Shown: positions 23,408 through 36,759 of the stretch, piece by piece | Numbering within the stretch: the first letter of the stretch is position 1 | Layout of the letters: every line of letters starts with the position of its first letter | Notes under the pieces: generated by a model | Told to the model about the DNA's origin: nothing | Database searches by the model: none | The model's input: the letters and a program-made list of their open reading frames with translations, nothing else | NCBI GenBank assembly: GCA_022818135.1 | Contig: JAFMSR010000019.1 | Location: 4,507,357-4,571,356 of the forward strand | Length of the DNA: 64,000 nt | Reading direction: 5' to 3' | From: Saxidomus purpurata | Taxonomy: Eukaryota > Mollusca > Bivalvia > Venerida > Veneridae | Program-made: the position numbers and the translations under genes

Positions 23408-23773
23408 TAAAGCTGCTCGCTCTCAAATTTTGGTAAAAAAAATAAAGTTCTTAAAACTGTATGTAAATAACGTAGTTTAGAACATATATTCATATAAAAA
23501 GATTCCAGTATAAATTCCTGCCACGTATATTTCTAAATTTCAAATAATATGCTACCAAATTTAAAAAGCGTTGCAAACGGTTTCGAAATTCCAATATAAT
23601 CATATAGTGTAGCGGTGCCGTGTAACCGACATTTTCAATCGATTTCTGCAAATTCCTACCTAGATTTTTGCTTATATTTTGATTCTTGCCTTTAATTTAA
23701 TATTTATGTACAAGTATGTCAATTTAAAAAAAAATAAAAATTTCAACGGCAACTGAGAGCGAGCAGCTTTAAA
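23408..23773. mobile_element. MITE with 'aagctgctcgctctca' inverted ends, copy 1
   Basis: Left end ttaaagctgctcgctctca (a second copy of this end lies just before, at 23390) and right end ctgagagcgagcagctttaa. TTAA flanks both ends. AT-rich interior, no coding capacity. A complete copy in the opposite orientation is at 31301-31662 and a one-ended piece at 28568-28725. Confidence 0.8.
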
Positions 23774-23775
23774 TG

Positions 23776-25140
23776 CCAACACCAGCTAGTACATGTACCG
23801 GAATATTTGACCGAGTTATTAATATTTTCGAACAATACACGTTATAGATTCATCGGAAAGAAATCACTTAAGACATCACAAACCTAGAACAAATTATATG
23901 AAAAATTAATTCACTTGGAATAAAATACCTCTTGAAATCAGAAATATCTCTTCAATTTCATCTTTTAAATAGAAATACAAGAACTTCCTTTTACAAAAAT
24001 ATCAGCAATTATCTAGCATTTCAAGGATATAAATTCCACATGCGCTAAGTTTAGATAAATAATGTGTTCTGTATGATTGATAATCATAATTTCACTTATT
24101 GGGGTAATAACGAGTGTTTGTCGGGATCGAATGTATTTTTGCATAAATGTATATTGTTGTTTCAATTACTTTTTTTTGCCTCTTTTGTTTCTTTACTAGA
24201 AGGCCACATTGTAAATAAGTTTTGTATATTTTGAGCATTGCTTTATGTGTAAACCACCTTTAAAGTTCCATTTCCAACGCCAAATCGAATTTTCTTTTAA
24301 ATCTTGAATTGTGACGGGGAAATACAGTTTGAAACTGGCTTCTAAACTTTACATTAGCCGTGGAGTATTTCCCTGTTTGAAATACTGCTGAAGAAAAACG
24401 AGTGTATGTTTGTGTATTTCCTTAGATTGACCTGTGTGGTCTTTTTGTCCTACTTTCACTTTATTCAATGTTGTAAACAGTCAGACATATACTTTGCACA
24501 TCATTGGAAGTAAAGCTCTTCAATTATAATTAAAAATAGGCATGCTTATTTATGTATAGCCTATTTACAGCCTCTCTCTAGGAGATTTCTGGAACATTAC
24601 AAAGATATTTGAAAACTGGAAAACCAACTTTCGTTTTTGAAAAGGCAAACTTTTTATCAATTCTTTTGTTAAACTCAAATTTTCAACACAATATGGTCAC
24701 ATTCGATGCAGTATATCATATTTTCCTTCTGAGAAGACGCCTGTTACGATTCCAGATTTAAAAGATAATTCGATTTGGTGTTAGTAATGGACCTAAAGAT
24801 ATTATTATATTGTTAAGATCATTCAGGTTAAATATTAAAATTTGTTTACAAACTGTGCACGTGCATGTCCTTATTTCGTTTTTGTAGCTTCCATAACAAA
24901 AAGCAGGTCAAGGTCAAGTAAATAAATCCTATTTGCAAAACTTAGCACATGGTTCAAAGTTATTACTGTAGCTTTAACACAGGAAAAGACGTCAAAGGTC
25001 GGGGTCAATTTTGACCCCTGGAACTAAATTACAACAGGTGTAGGTGAGACCTACTAGACAATGTTCCGTATCAAATATCTATGCTCTAGACTTCGAAATA
25101 ATGGAGACGAAAAATTTCAAAAGTTTGCGTAAATAAGTCT
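23776..25140. other. Intergenic, no gene seen
   Basis: AT-rich sequence with no supported exon. The end (24895-25130) is a diverged member of the 'aggtcaaggtc / tcaattttgacccc' repeat. Confidence 0.45.
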
Positions 25141-25145
25141 ACGAA

Positions 25146-25720
25146 AAACAAGAGCTGTTCGTGAAACACGTATGCCCCCTTGATACAAAAGTTGTACTAT
25201 GCAAGGAACAGTTTTAAAGTAAAAGTCAGTGTGAAATTTCTTAAAACATTTTAAAACTAATATAAATTGAAAAAAAAAATTATTTTAGTAACAGTGACCT
25301 TGACCTAAAAATTTATTTTGCTTAAAACAATTATCAATAAAAAAAATCGAAAAAAAATCATTTTTTAGTAACAGTGACGGAATTCTTCGAAGGGGACATA
25401 ATCATCATCTCCAGGATGTGACATAAGTTGATCCTAGGGTCATTAATTGAACAATCCTAGTAAAAGACAAATTTGCGATACTACATATAACAAGAGCTGT
25501 TGGTAAAACACGTATGCCCCACTTGATACAAAAATTGTACTATGAAAGGAAAAGTTTTTATAGTAAAAGTCAGTGTGAAATTCGTGAAAACGGCATCTGT
25601 AAAAATTGTAGAATAAAGAAAAATTAAAAAAGAAAACAAAACATTCGAAAAAAACAAACAAACAACATTTTAACGAAGTGACCTTGACCTCCAAAAAAAA
25701 CAATTTTTTCCTAAAAAAAA
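25146..25720. repeat. Two copies of a 'caagagctgtt..aaacacgtatgcccc' repeat
   Basis: caagagctgttcgtgaaacacg at about 25150 and caagagctgttggtaaaacacg at about 25492 start two related blocks ending in gtgaccttgacct. A third copy starts at about 27305. No coding capacity. Confidence 0.75.
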
Positions 25721-25724
25721 TTAC

Positions 25725-26600
25725 AAGAGGGCCATGATGGCCCTATATCGCTCATCTGAATACCAGTCCACTTGCCTAATGGGTGTGGTCAATTTTGACC
25801 CAAGAGGCATGATTTGAACAAAGTAGGTGGAACACCACAAGACAATGTTACATACCAAATAGGTTTTCCTATATACATCTTTGTCAAACAAGTGACCTCC
25901 TTGGCGGGGCCAATATTGACCCCAGGGGTCATAATTTGAACAAACTTTAAAGATGTCTACTAGGCAATGCTACATGCCAAATATCTAATCTTTAGGTCTT
26001 GTGGTTTCAGAAGATTTTTAAAAGTTTTTCCTATATAAGCCTATGTAAAACCAAGTGACCCCCCCCCTGTCCGGGGTCGATTTTGACCCAGGGGTCATAA
26101 TTTGAACAATCTAAATATCTAAGCTTTCGGCCTTGCGGTTATAGAGAAGAAGATTTTTAAAGGTCTAATAGACAATGCTACATACCAAATATCTAAGTTC
26201 TAGGTCTTGTGGTTCTTGAGAATATTTTATGTTATTCCTATATTAGCCTATGTAAAACTAAGTGACCCCGTACGGGTCAATTTTGATCCAAGGGGCATAA
26301 CTTGAACAATCTTGGTGGAGGTCTACTAGCCAATGCTACATGCTAAATATCTAAGTTTTTCCTATATAAGCATATGCAAAACTAAGTGACCACCCGTGCG
26401 GGGTCAATTTTGAACCGGGGTTATAATTTGATCAATCTTGGTAGAGGTCCACTAGACAATGCTACATGCAAAATTTAGCCGACCCACGGGCAGGGTCAGT
26501 TTTTAACCCCAGGGGCATGGTTTTAACAAACTTGAAAGAGGCCTACTAAGAAAGTGTCACACTTTACATGTCTTAAGTTCTAGGCCTTGCGGTTTTACCT
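25725..26600. repeat. Long degenerate tandem repeat ('gagggccatgatggccctatatcgc' type)
   Basis: Opens with agagggccatgatggccc and continues as six or so diverged units holding gggtcaattttgaccc, aggggtcataatttgaac and ctacatgccaaatatcta. This type of repeat is common in bivalve genomes. Confidence 0.75.
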
Positions 26601-27302
26601 TCTTATTGGATACCATAACAACCAAAATTCTGCAAGAAATGGAATTCTTTGTATAACGTTGGCAGAGCTTTATGCAAAGAACAAGTTCTAATAATAGCAT
26701 TCAGACAATCATCTTGTCTTCACGTGCCGTTCTTAGTTAACGGCTAATTCAAATTTTTCCTGGGTGTTACATATTCGTCTGGAAATACTGCAAATGGAGT
26801 ATAATTGCCCTCCACGACACAGAAGTTTAACTGCGTTTCCAAATTAAGAAAATTTACAGCAAAAATATGACAGTTAAGAAAGAAAAGCGGATCATTTACA
26901 TAAGCTATTTTCATAGAAATGAGAAATGTATGTTAACAGAATTTGTTAACCGAAATAATGACGACCGAACGAGGGGAAATTTAAAAAGATGTGTAGGCGT
27001 ACTTCAAGTCTGATCTGTTTTGCAAGATATTTGTCCGCCAACATCCGTATCTTCTCGGCGAAGTTAAAGGAGTCACAAACATCCGCTTCCAGATTCGTCA
27101 CGTGGTATCTTGCGGGACTCACCATCCAATCCAATCACTGGGAGGGAGTTCAGAAACTGTGTCAGCTTTAAAACTTTAGGTCAGGTCAGGTCGACATGAC
27201 ATGGCCCTCAATCTGTGACGGGTTAAGTGATCAAAGTCAAAGAAAACAGAGGCGGTCCCCACAGAAAATGAAAACATACATTTTAGAAACACAACTAAAA
27301 CG

Positions 27303-28000
27303 CAACAAGAGATGTTTGTAAAACACGTATGCCCCCTTGATGCAAAAGCTGTACAGTTTTTAAAGTAAAAGTCGGTGAAAAGTGCATCTGTAAAAATTGT
27401 AGAAGAAAAGAAATTTAAGAAAGAATAAACGTTCGTAAAAATGATAGTCATACGAAGTGACCTTGACCTTTACATTTTTTTTGGGTAAAAAAACAATTAA
27501 AACCTAAACAAAAAATGAATAAACAGTATTTTAGTAACTGTGACCTTGACCCCTTATTTTTTTTGCTGAAAACCCATTCTACAATTCAGGGTCACTGTGA
27601 CCTTGACCTTTGACATTCTAATCTCAAAACCTTTAAGGGTGTTTACCGGCTATGACCAACCTCCACATCATGTTTCAAAATGTTAGGCCAAAGGGTTCTC
27701 GAGTTATCGTTCGGAAACTGTTTTTGCAATGGCGGGTCTTCGTGACCATGAAATTTGACCTATTGACCTCAAAATCATTATGGGTCATGTGCTGGTCATG
27801 ACAAACCTCCACATTAACTTTGAAGATTGTAAGTCCGAACATTTTTAAGTTATCATCCGGAAACTGCTTTCCTATTCCGGGTCACTGTGACATTGACCTT
27901 TGACATACTGACCAAAAACCAATACAGGTTCTCTGCTAGTCATGACCAACCTCCACATCAAGTTTCAGGATTCTAGGCCCAAGCAAGGATTAGAGATTAT
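27303..28000. repeat. 'cacgtatgcccc' block followed by ~146-bp tandem units
   Basis: A third copy of the 25146 block runs into three units sharing tcactgtgaccttgacctttgac, atgaccaacctccacatcaag and gttatc(g/a)t(c/t)cggaaactg. Landmark acctccaca lies at about 27660, 27805 and 27950. Confidence 0.7.
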
Positions 28001-28326
28001 TTTGATCATGTGATTCACGCCCGTGAAGACCCTCAATTGATAGGCTGCAAACATTAAAGCTTTGAGACGATTATAGGTGTTACAGGGGCACTCCCTACAT
28101 CTAGCAGACTATATTCTGTAATTATGTGTTCAATAAACGTATATGATAAATCGATACAATTTTAAAGAAGAACCTATGGCAAAATATGCCTCATTATACC
28201 GCAATTAATCAATATAGAGGCTTTCTGGAATAAATCGCATCCACCCACTACTTGTACAACAACAACTCTACATAGATTATTGACTGGTTTACGGTACTGC
28301 AGTATATTTTAAACCGCTGACTTTAT

Positions 28327-28565
28327 CGATGATGACTGGAAATGCATAGCTTAAACTTTTAGGTTAAGTTATAATACTTCCAAAGATTCTATAATTTATG
28401 TTTTGGAGTTTATCTAGTTTGACATCAGTTATAGGGTATGTAGCTGATATCGATAATGACTGGGAATGCATAGCTGAAACTTTGAGGTAAAGTTATAATA
28501 CTTCCAAAGATTATATTATTTGTTTTTGAGGTTATTTAGTTTGACATCAGTTATAGAGTATGTAC
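28327..28565. repeat. Tandem duplication, ~124-bp unit
   Basis: cgatgatgactggaaatgcatagc at 28327 recurs as cgataatgactgggaatgca at 28451. Both copies continue through gttataatacttccaaagatt and gtttgacatcagttatag. Confidence 0.85.
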
Positions 28566-28567
28566 CT

Positions 28568-28725
28568 TTAAAGCTGCTCGCTCTCAGATTTGGTATCTAA
28601 AACTAAAGTACTTCAAACTGTATAAAAATAACATACTTTATTTAGAACAAAGTCATATAAAAAGGTTCCAGTAAAATTCCTTTCACGTATATCTGTAGAT
28701 TTGAAATAATACGTTACCAAATACT
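28568..28725. repeat. One-ended piece of the 'aagctgctcgctctca' MITE
   Basis: Starts tttaaagctgctcgctctcag and follows the left part of the 23408 copy to gttaccaaata. The right end is missing. Confidence 0.75.
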
Positions 28726-28729
28726 GTCT

Positions 28730-31295
28730 GGTAAGGATAATTTTACAATGACGCAACAGAAGAGTCTACTTTTATCGGGTAAAACGTTATCTTATTACAA
28801 GGGAGAGCACTAGACGTTATTAATGTCAATATATATAATATTGTACATTACATACTGTTGATGTCACAATAGTGCAGTAGGTAACGACTCTGGTTCCTGG
28901 TTATTTTGGTTTTGTCGAACAGGAGTTCATATAGTGACATGTACATAAAAATTTTACTCTCTTTTATCAGTGAGATCGTTTTAATCTATTTCTCTTTTTT
29001 TTGTTTCATTGATATGTTTACTTCTATAATCATTTTAATTCATGTTTTTTTCTGATTGTACAAATTAAACAATCAAATGAAGATCAATTTTTGCCTTTAC
29101 CTGACAATTCATCAAACAGCAACAGTTAAAAGGAACAAGGTACCTTTATTACTTGCTGAAGAGTCATCGTAATGTTGGTACATGTAGTACATTGTACTAG
29201 CTCAATGTACAGATTTCATTACACGAGATGATAGTAAGCACGAAATACTCGTGCTTGAAATGGTTGTAGAATCTTTCAAAGTTTTAGTCATTTTACTTTC
29301 ATTTACTGTTTATTGTTTGTCTAAAAAGATTGTAAAATATGTATCTACACAATTAAAATTTTACCTGAAGTAATACTGAAATAATTCAATGGAAAAAAAA
29401 TATAAAGCTTCGATGAGGATCGAACCAGTCCTTAAAATCTTTATTTGTAGACATCCAGCGCCTTACCCACTGCACCAACGAACCGTTCTTTCATATGTGC
29501 ATGTATTTTAAAGCCTATAACTCTTTCGTATATACATGCTCTACCTATTTACACAATGCTTGTAAACTTTTGTGTACACATATATCTGTTACGTCACTGT
29601 CACATTATCCAAACTAGGTTATAATAACGCGTAGCAAACATTTTTCAATACAAGTTTTCGAAACAGACTTTATAAAGTGACCGAGTGTAAAAAAATGCCA
29701 GGAACGATTGGATTTTTAAAAAACGAAATAAATTATAAATAACTGTAGTTGCATGTAAATAGCATAAAAAGCATCAGACAATAAACATAAATTTGATACG
29801 AAATTTGTAAAAGGAACCCACTTATCCCGTGAAACAAAGAGTTTTCACGACAGATACCATTACGGTACATAGTTACAAACATGTTTCTATTTATGGAATA
29901 CTAAAACATTTATGTATTTCGCTTAAACACATCCAAAAATAGATGCCTTACGAAAAAATATGAAAAAAATGAAACAACTAGGAATAATATTACTGTTGTT
30001 TGACGCTACCACACCCTGAACACGTGCAACATGTCGGTGAAATTAATTGCATTATGGATAATGGTTCAATTAAATCAAAGATTATAGATATGAATAAATA
30101 TGCGGAAAATGATACATTTTGACACTTTTAAGCTTTATTATTCTATTGAAAGGATTGAAACAATTAAAGTTGCCACTTTCCCTGATAGAACTACACGTAA
30201 CCGACGGATGAATATACGTTTCACTTACTTTTATGGTGTTTGTGATGCCAAATGTTGCGTTTTACGCGACCGAGACAAGTACTTTTGGAGATACCGCTCA
30301 CGATCATCGATTTACAAACAATGATACCTAAACATATAAGCAGGGATACCAACTTCGATATTGCATGAAACCTGAAACTCACCGCAGCGGTTACTTCCCC
30401 TTGCAGTACATGTATATATTTGAGAGCTGAGCTCACCGAATCAAATCGCTGTGCACAAGGAGTTTGAAAGAACCTAACATTTCTTCCATGTTTTGTGCAG
30501 GGGAATGGATTGCTAGCATTTCTGATGTGTAGAAGCGGGTAGGGGCATTATCGCACGAATATTTCTCCTTGTCCCGTATCCAATGTTGCCCCGTAAAAGT
30601 ATATTTGACGCATGAAAGTAATTTTGTTTTAGGTTTATGTTAAAGCATGTAAAAACACCCAACCAGCACCTACACATGATCTTTATTGTAAAGGAATGTA
30701 GTAATAAATAAGAAGTAAAAAGTAGGTAAGTAAGTAGACCTTAATTTGGCATACGTTTTTTGGCCGTGAATATTGATTAGAAATTGTAGGGTCGGGGTGG
30801 AAAGGTATCCGGGTTTGGTTGTCGCAAACACACAGTTTATTTGTTTTGACATTGATCTGTATACCTGGAATATAAACCGTTTTTAACAGTGTTTTAACTT
30901 AGCAGAAACAAATTTCTTTTTGATAGTTATAGATATTGGGAAGTAAGAGCAGCAACCTATTAAGAATAGACTAAACGGCATATCAGCTGAACAGAACCTT
31001 AACATGTCATCGGTATTTCTATATCGCTCCGTATTTCTTTTGTGTATAATGTAGGTACAAGATGAACTATGTATGCGGTGTTACTTCCTAAGAAAATCTC
31101 AAAGGTTCTCCAACTTACATTACACATGTAAAACGCATGAACGATCAAAGTCAATCATGACAACAACTTCCTGGTTTTGTGATAAGTTTCTTTTAATTAA
31201 AACCCCAACATATTTGAATAGAACGTGTATAACCGCGTAACAAAGTATAATAAAATCAGTTCGACTAGCGTGTACAGCTAGATTGCCGACAGTGA
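28730..31295. other. Intergenic, no gene seen
   Basis: A tRNA-like SINE head on the minus strand lies at about 29405-29495 (B-box-like ggttcgatcct, A-box-like tggtgcagtgggtaagg), too degenerate to call a tRNA gene. Open frames such as 30100-30324 have no recognisable protein features. Confidence 0.4.
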
Positions 31296-31300
31296 TTTCA

Positions 31301-31662
31301 AGCTGCTCGCTCTCAGTTGCCGTTGAAAAAAATAAAATTTCCAAAAAATACATACTTAAACATAAATATAAAACTAAAGGCTAGAATCAACAATAGAAGT
31401 AAAACTCTAGGTAGGAATTTGCAAAAGTCGATTGAAAATGCTGGTTTTACGGCACCGCAACATTATATGTTTATTTTGGAATTTCAAAAGCGTTTGCAAC
31501 ACTTTACTATTTGGTATCGTATTATTTCATATCTACAGATAGATACGTGTCAGGAGTTTATACTGAAACCAATTTATATAACTATATGTTCCAAAATATT
31601 TCAATTTCATGCAGTTTGAAGAACTTTATTTTTTTCACCAAAGTCTGAGAGCGAGCAGCTCT
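31301..31662. mobile_element. MITE with 'aagctgctcgctctca' inverted ends, copy 2
   Basis: aagctgctcgctctcag at the left faces ctgagagcgagcagct at the right. The interior matches the reverse complement of 23408-23773. The open frame 31317-31619 is inside it and is not a gene. Confidence 0.85.
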
Positions 31663-31968
31663 AAGCACCGTGCTAATAAAATATTGCCACCAGGTTTGAA
31701 GAAGTTTCACAGAGGGTTTAATATAAACATTCCGAAAGAAAACGTATAGTTTAAAAAAAGAGTAAAACAAGAACAAGAATATACAAAACGTTAAAGTCAT
31801 ATGAACACAAATATTTCATAATATTTTTCATGACATTTCTTGGTTTTAAAAGTACCAGAAGCATTGTAGATATAAAATTACATGCCAGATAACCGAAACA
31901 GTCGAAATTGACTGTTATTTGTACAAAAAATCACGTTTTTATATGCATACAGCATATTCTTATTAAAG

Positions 31969-32060
31969 AAAGAAGGAAAAACAATGGGGCCAAGAAATTT
32001 GGTCCTAATATCCGAAATTTCGCTATGTACGAAATCGTTATATACGGAGTTTACTGTAAT
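31969..32060. repeat. Right half of the pogo-like MITE
   Basis: tggtcctaatatccgaaatttcgctatg, then cgttatatacggagtttactgta. It lies 360 bp beyond the 3' end of the minus-strand gene ending at 32423. Confidence 0.7.
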
Positions 32061-32422
32061 TGTTAAATAAGAAAGATATATTTCTTTTTTGCAAACACCT
32101 AGAGAATTCCTAATGGTTTCCTGATAATACATGTTGGTCTACAAAATGAGCCGAAAAAATTTAACATCAGTACTGTCCTGTTTGCATAGCAATGACTTTC
32201 ATGTATTTGTGCTGGTTTAGAAGCGAGTATTTCCGTAATCGACAAGATGACTTCACTTTTTGTACATTTCAATACGCAATACAATCAGCAAGAACATGAA
32301 ATCTCCTGTGGACCTTTTCTCGTACCCACGGACTGTCCGGGAGTCCGCCCTCACAGAATTTCTTTCACTCATCTTGGTATTACTGTAAACCCATCATTTG
32401 CATAGATGAACAGTCCATACTA

Positions 32423-35400
32423 TCACTCGGGGAAGAAAGAAACACTATTACCCCGCTTTATTTCGTGAATATGAAACGGATCCGAAACTAACGGGTAGTC
32501 GTTTTTCTCGTGAAAAAGTCTGCGTAGTAAAATTCCCAAGACGGCCTGGTCAAACCTGTGACATCTTCCATCTCTTTTATCTTTTACATTACACCACAGT
32601 TTACTCGCAGTTCCACTCGGGGCCATGCAGTTTTCGTTAAGAGCGCACGAAACCCACTGGTCCACCACTATATCTGTTACATGATCAAAATGGAAGAGCA
32701 CAAAAGTGGCTTCAATTTCACCAAAGTGGCGGAATTTACAGGGATCCTCGCCAAAATATTTCATAGTTTGAAGATCCGTGTGTCGTGCGACGGCGAAAGC
32801 AACGTCGTATGTGAAGAACAGGATGGAGTTGTCCCTGCTGTATGTCAATGCTCGGTTAAGGTCATTGGTCACGAAACGTACGGAGCTGTCCATCCACCAA
32901 ACCCATCCGAACTCCATCAGTAAAGTCTGCAATAGGAAAAAAAATGAGAAATGAATAGATCTAACTCTACTTGTAGTAACTGGTTCTGCCCTTGTTGCTA
33001 AGGTAAACAACAACATTATACATGTATGCGTGTTTCTGGTCTCATTCCCTGCCACCCCCTCCCAAAAAGTACTCTAGGTCGATCGGCAGTTTTATTTTAC
33101 AATTTTGTGTGCTCAAAAGCCTTTATTTTCTTGTAAAAATATAGAAAGTTGAACTTGGTAGGGAGGCAAAAACCGCACGAATTTTATTTGGCCTAATTGG
33201 CTGTGCTTTCTGATCAGAACTCGGTCAGTTATATATGCTGCTCAGTATAGGGAGTGAGAGCATGCGTGCGCAAGGGAACGTACTGTTCGTGTTGTCTTAA
33301 AAACTTAGACTCTGAAGTTCTCTCCCTTTAATTTAATAATACCGGAGCAATGCGTGCTATTTTGCTAAGGCAAGTTGGTTTCATATGTTCAATCTGCCAT
33401 TTGAATTTTGATAGTCCCGGCCGACCCTGGGATATCTCCCCGGGTAAACTTGTCAAGACTCCTGACAGGCGCTGGTTAAAGAAACAAATGCAGAAACAAG
33501 GGAATCCGGGTACCAGACCCTGGCTCTTTTACGAATAAACCCCTTGGTTCTTTTTTTACGTCCCGGTGTATAGCACTATTACACGTGAGACTACATCTGG
33601 GTTTCTAACTAGTACATCTCTAAATAGTAAGGAGACACTGAAAAACGTTTCTGAAATTTCTAGTGCCCCGGCTGCTATTCGAACCGGGGACCTCTTCAGA
33701 ATTATAAGCTTATCAGCATATTGTCTACCTTGAAATAAGCTTCTCGGGTTTATCATTTAAGAAAATGTTTTTTTCGATTTACGTGAGGTTTTCGCTTAAG
33801 ATAATTATGTTCATATTTAAACTTAACTGACAACATTTATTTCGTTATTGAAGCAAACTAGGAAGTTGCATCTTTACTTTGATGTTTTTTTTATTTTGAA
33901 ATTATTTTTATGTTTTCTTGCTTCCTTGAACGTTTGAAAATAACGGTATTTACTTATTTAACATCACCTGTATTGACAAACCCAGGATTTTTTACATTAC
34001 AAGATCCATGTTATGACTCGTTAATTCAAACAACACATGTTAACCTGTTTGATGATTTTACAAGACTTATTAAAAGGTCTGTTTACCTAATTGTGTTGGA
34101 AGGATACAGTTGACGTTTCAATTATTTTTATTATGCAGTGTCTTTCAGCTGGTCTAACGTTTTTGAATTTAATAATAATTACCATATTTTATTTTGTTTT
34201 AAAGCCGCGGTATAGCTTGGTTCTATTATGAAATATTTGGTATTTGATCAGCTCATCGAAATATAATGCAATGCAATGAATCAATATTTGCACATGAAAA
34301 AAATGATTTTCCCGTGGACAAAAGATAAGCACTGGTGCAAGAAGACTGTATTTCGTTCGTAAGTTTATTTCTATTTTGTTCTATCCATTTATCATTGTGC
34401 AACATAAAAGTATAAAGTTTCGTATAGCTGTACAGTAAAACCTCGCCACACGACCACTCCGAAATTAAGACCACCGCGCTATTACGGACATCTTTTTTGA
34501 AAGCACTGATTTTTTTATAGTTTATTGGTCAGAAGCTCCGAAAATACAATCACCGCGCTATTCCGTATTTCGACCACTTCGACATAACCGAGTTTGAGAA
34601 AACGAGACACTGTTTACCTTTACGACCAGGAAACAATTGCACAATAAGCAGAAATTCGACTTTACACAGTTCGAGATAAAGGAAGTGTTATTACCTTTAC
34701 TATAACAGGTTTCCATGTATATGTTTTCAGACTTCTCACGTGACCTGGCAGGTCTTCAAACGGGAACGTTCTCACTTCACATATATGACAGTGATCCTCT
34801 AACTGAAATTCGAGCCATAAGAAAACATTGTATATTTTCAAAAATCATAGATTTGTAGCTGTTTTTAATCCCCCTTCCCCATCACCTCCATCAAATGTAT
34901 CTGTCCCTCTAAACTGCACGCATCTTTAAAAACTTTCAATCTTTTGTTTAAAAGAAAATGAACAAAATGTAACGTCTATTTTTAGCGAAAGCGGCCATAA
35001 ATGTGCTTTCTTCTCAAGTATGGAACGCCACTTCTGTCCTGTTATGTTTGGTGTTTTAGCTTTAATTTATAGTTTGAGGATTCGGACAAACACTGTATAA
35101 AATGAGCAGCTTTAAAATCCCTCTTTAAAACAAAAAAATTGAGCAAATTTTAACAATGTTTCAGACCGAGTCAACAAATTTATCACTGGATCACTGTATA
35201 TAAAAATACATTGTTAAATAATAATAAATCATACCTGTTTTCTTTGGCCTATTCCTAACCCCATATCATAGTATATAACCTTTATATTTTTGTATTTTGG
35301 AAGCAAGATTTTGTAGATCGACTTGAGAAGACCTTGGGAAGTACCGTAAAACCCAGAATTCGCCGCTGTTGCAATCACGGGAAAATCGGCGTTCACTGTC

Positions 35401-36750
35401 TTAGGTTTTGTTGCATTATGGGTAAATTTATACATGTAACGATCTGCTATTCCACGTGGATATTGTGAAATATGTTTTAAATTGTCTTCAAACGAATTCT
35501 CGAACCACTCTCTACAACCATGCTTGTCAATTGGTTCTGAAATTACAGATTTTAAAATAACATTTCAAACATCAATATAGTATTTTACTGTTCGAAATAC
35601 AGTATATTCCTAAAGTCTACGTTTTATTTAAAACAAAGAAGCTGAATCCAAGGGCAATAACGCCGGAATAATCAAAAAAATATTACATATAAAGTCACGC
35701 ATTGAGCTTCAACTGACTTGCTTTAGAATTGTAATTGTTATAAAAAATAACTAATAGATTTCTACGTCAAAAATGTCTAAGTTCAAGGGCGAATAACTCT
35801 TTAATGCCTGTTGCTGGGAAATAAGAAATGGCATACACAACTACACACGTGTAGGTCAGATTTGGTAAGTTTCAATTAAATTGCTTAAAGTATAAGACAA
35901 AATACATGATCAAAAGAATCTAATATATGCAAAGATGTAAAAGTAAAACAGCGTCCATACTCTCAGTTATAGCCTTTGTTGCAGACGTGCTATTGAGATG
36001 TCCTTCAGGCACCACCATGCTGACGTCGCGTGTTGCATTTGGCCGCTTATGTCCACTAATACCTTCTTCTACCGGTGCAACTTGCTCTGAAACTTTAAAA
36101 GAAGTATATTGGATCTCAAACTGCTAAACTTAACAAAGTTGAATACCATTTGTGCCTAGCGTCTATTAAAATATGTATTAAGTTTTCCTAGAAGATGCCT
36201 AATAAAATGTAAGTAGTAACGTCTATGCAACAGACGCTAGTGTTGCTATATTTCTATGAATGTTAGTGTCAATTCGTAACAGAAAGATCGACGGGAGCGT
36301 AGCGGCAGGAGACTTTCTATTTCTTAACAAACAAGAACGGATGAGCACGATAATGTTATGAGAGAATCTTTATTTGACATCCAATGAAAACGCTGTAATT
36401 CTGCTATGGAATCGATCGTGCGCATTGATGTACTATGAATTAATTTTGATATAGAACAGGTCTTTTATATTCATTTTATGGAATTTACAACATCAGCAAA
36501 AGAGACAAAAGAAGTACAGTGATTTCATTGGATGGTATATACATAATGTACAGTAGCCTAAAAAAGTTGTAAACAAATGATAGAATAAATTTTCATGACG
36601 CCGTATTACGTCACAAAACAGTAAAAGAAACCTACCACTTAACATGAAGGTATAAACCAGGAATATTGCAAATGCTATAAGCAAAACGTCTTTTCTAGAA
36701 TTTTCTGAAATAGATATACAACATGCTATAAGTTTTTTAGTAACAATCAT
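32423..36750 (-). CDS. Type II membrane protein resembling DUF1647-type predicted glycosyltransferases; 5 exons
   Basis: Minus-strand exons are 36750-36636, 36086-35961, 35536-35235, 34802-34695 and 32926-32423. All borders are GT/AG and phases agree (1, 1, 0, 0), giving 384 residues. Residues 1-21 are a short basic cytoplasmic tail and 22-38 (VLLIAFAIFLVYTFMLS) a signal anchor. A Ser/Thr-rich stem follows. The globular part has PVIATAANSGFYGTSQGLLK (133-152), VIYYDMGLG (167-175), CEVRTFPFE (189-197), YTWKPVIVK (209-217), WWMDSSVRF (227-235) and CHRFDQAVL (339-347). This order is that of the DUF1647-like family, thought to be GT-A-like Golgi transferases. Donor sugar and acceptor unknown. An alternative first-exon border exists (atttcag near Glu16), so the first 15 residues are less certain. 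Confidence 0.82.
32927..34694 (-). other. Last intron of the DUF1647-like gene
   Basis: Holds a minus-strand tRNA-like SINE head (about 33655-33700, gctattcgaaccgggg) and a pogo-like fragment (about 34435-34680) beginning acagtaaaacctcg. The frames 33350-33538 and 33910-34113 lack protein features. Acceptor ttttcctattgcag at 32927. Confidence 0.6.
34435..34680. repeat. Pogo-like repeat fragment ('acagtaaaacctcg')
   Basis: Starts tacagtaaaacctcgcc and contains two related blocks (cgaccactccgaaattaag; cgaccacttcgacataacc), each near caccgcgctatt. CAGT after TA is typical of pogo/Tigger-type ends. No clear right end. Confidence 0.5.
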
Positions 36751-36759
36751 GTTGTGATA

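Noticed and set aside
29405..29495. Possible tRNA gene (minus strand); similar candidates at 4400, 7130, 45795 and 49650
   Set aside because: A- and B-box-like phrases are present but acceptor and T stems do not pair, and most recur as dispersed SINE heads.
31317..31619. 100-codon plus-strand frame
   Set aside because: Lies wholly inside the non-coding MITE at 31301-31662.
32558..32923. Plus-strand 121-codon frame
   Set aside because: Antisense shadow of the last exon of the minus-strand DUF1647-like gene.
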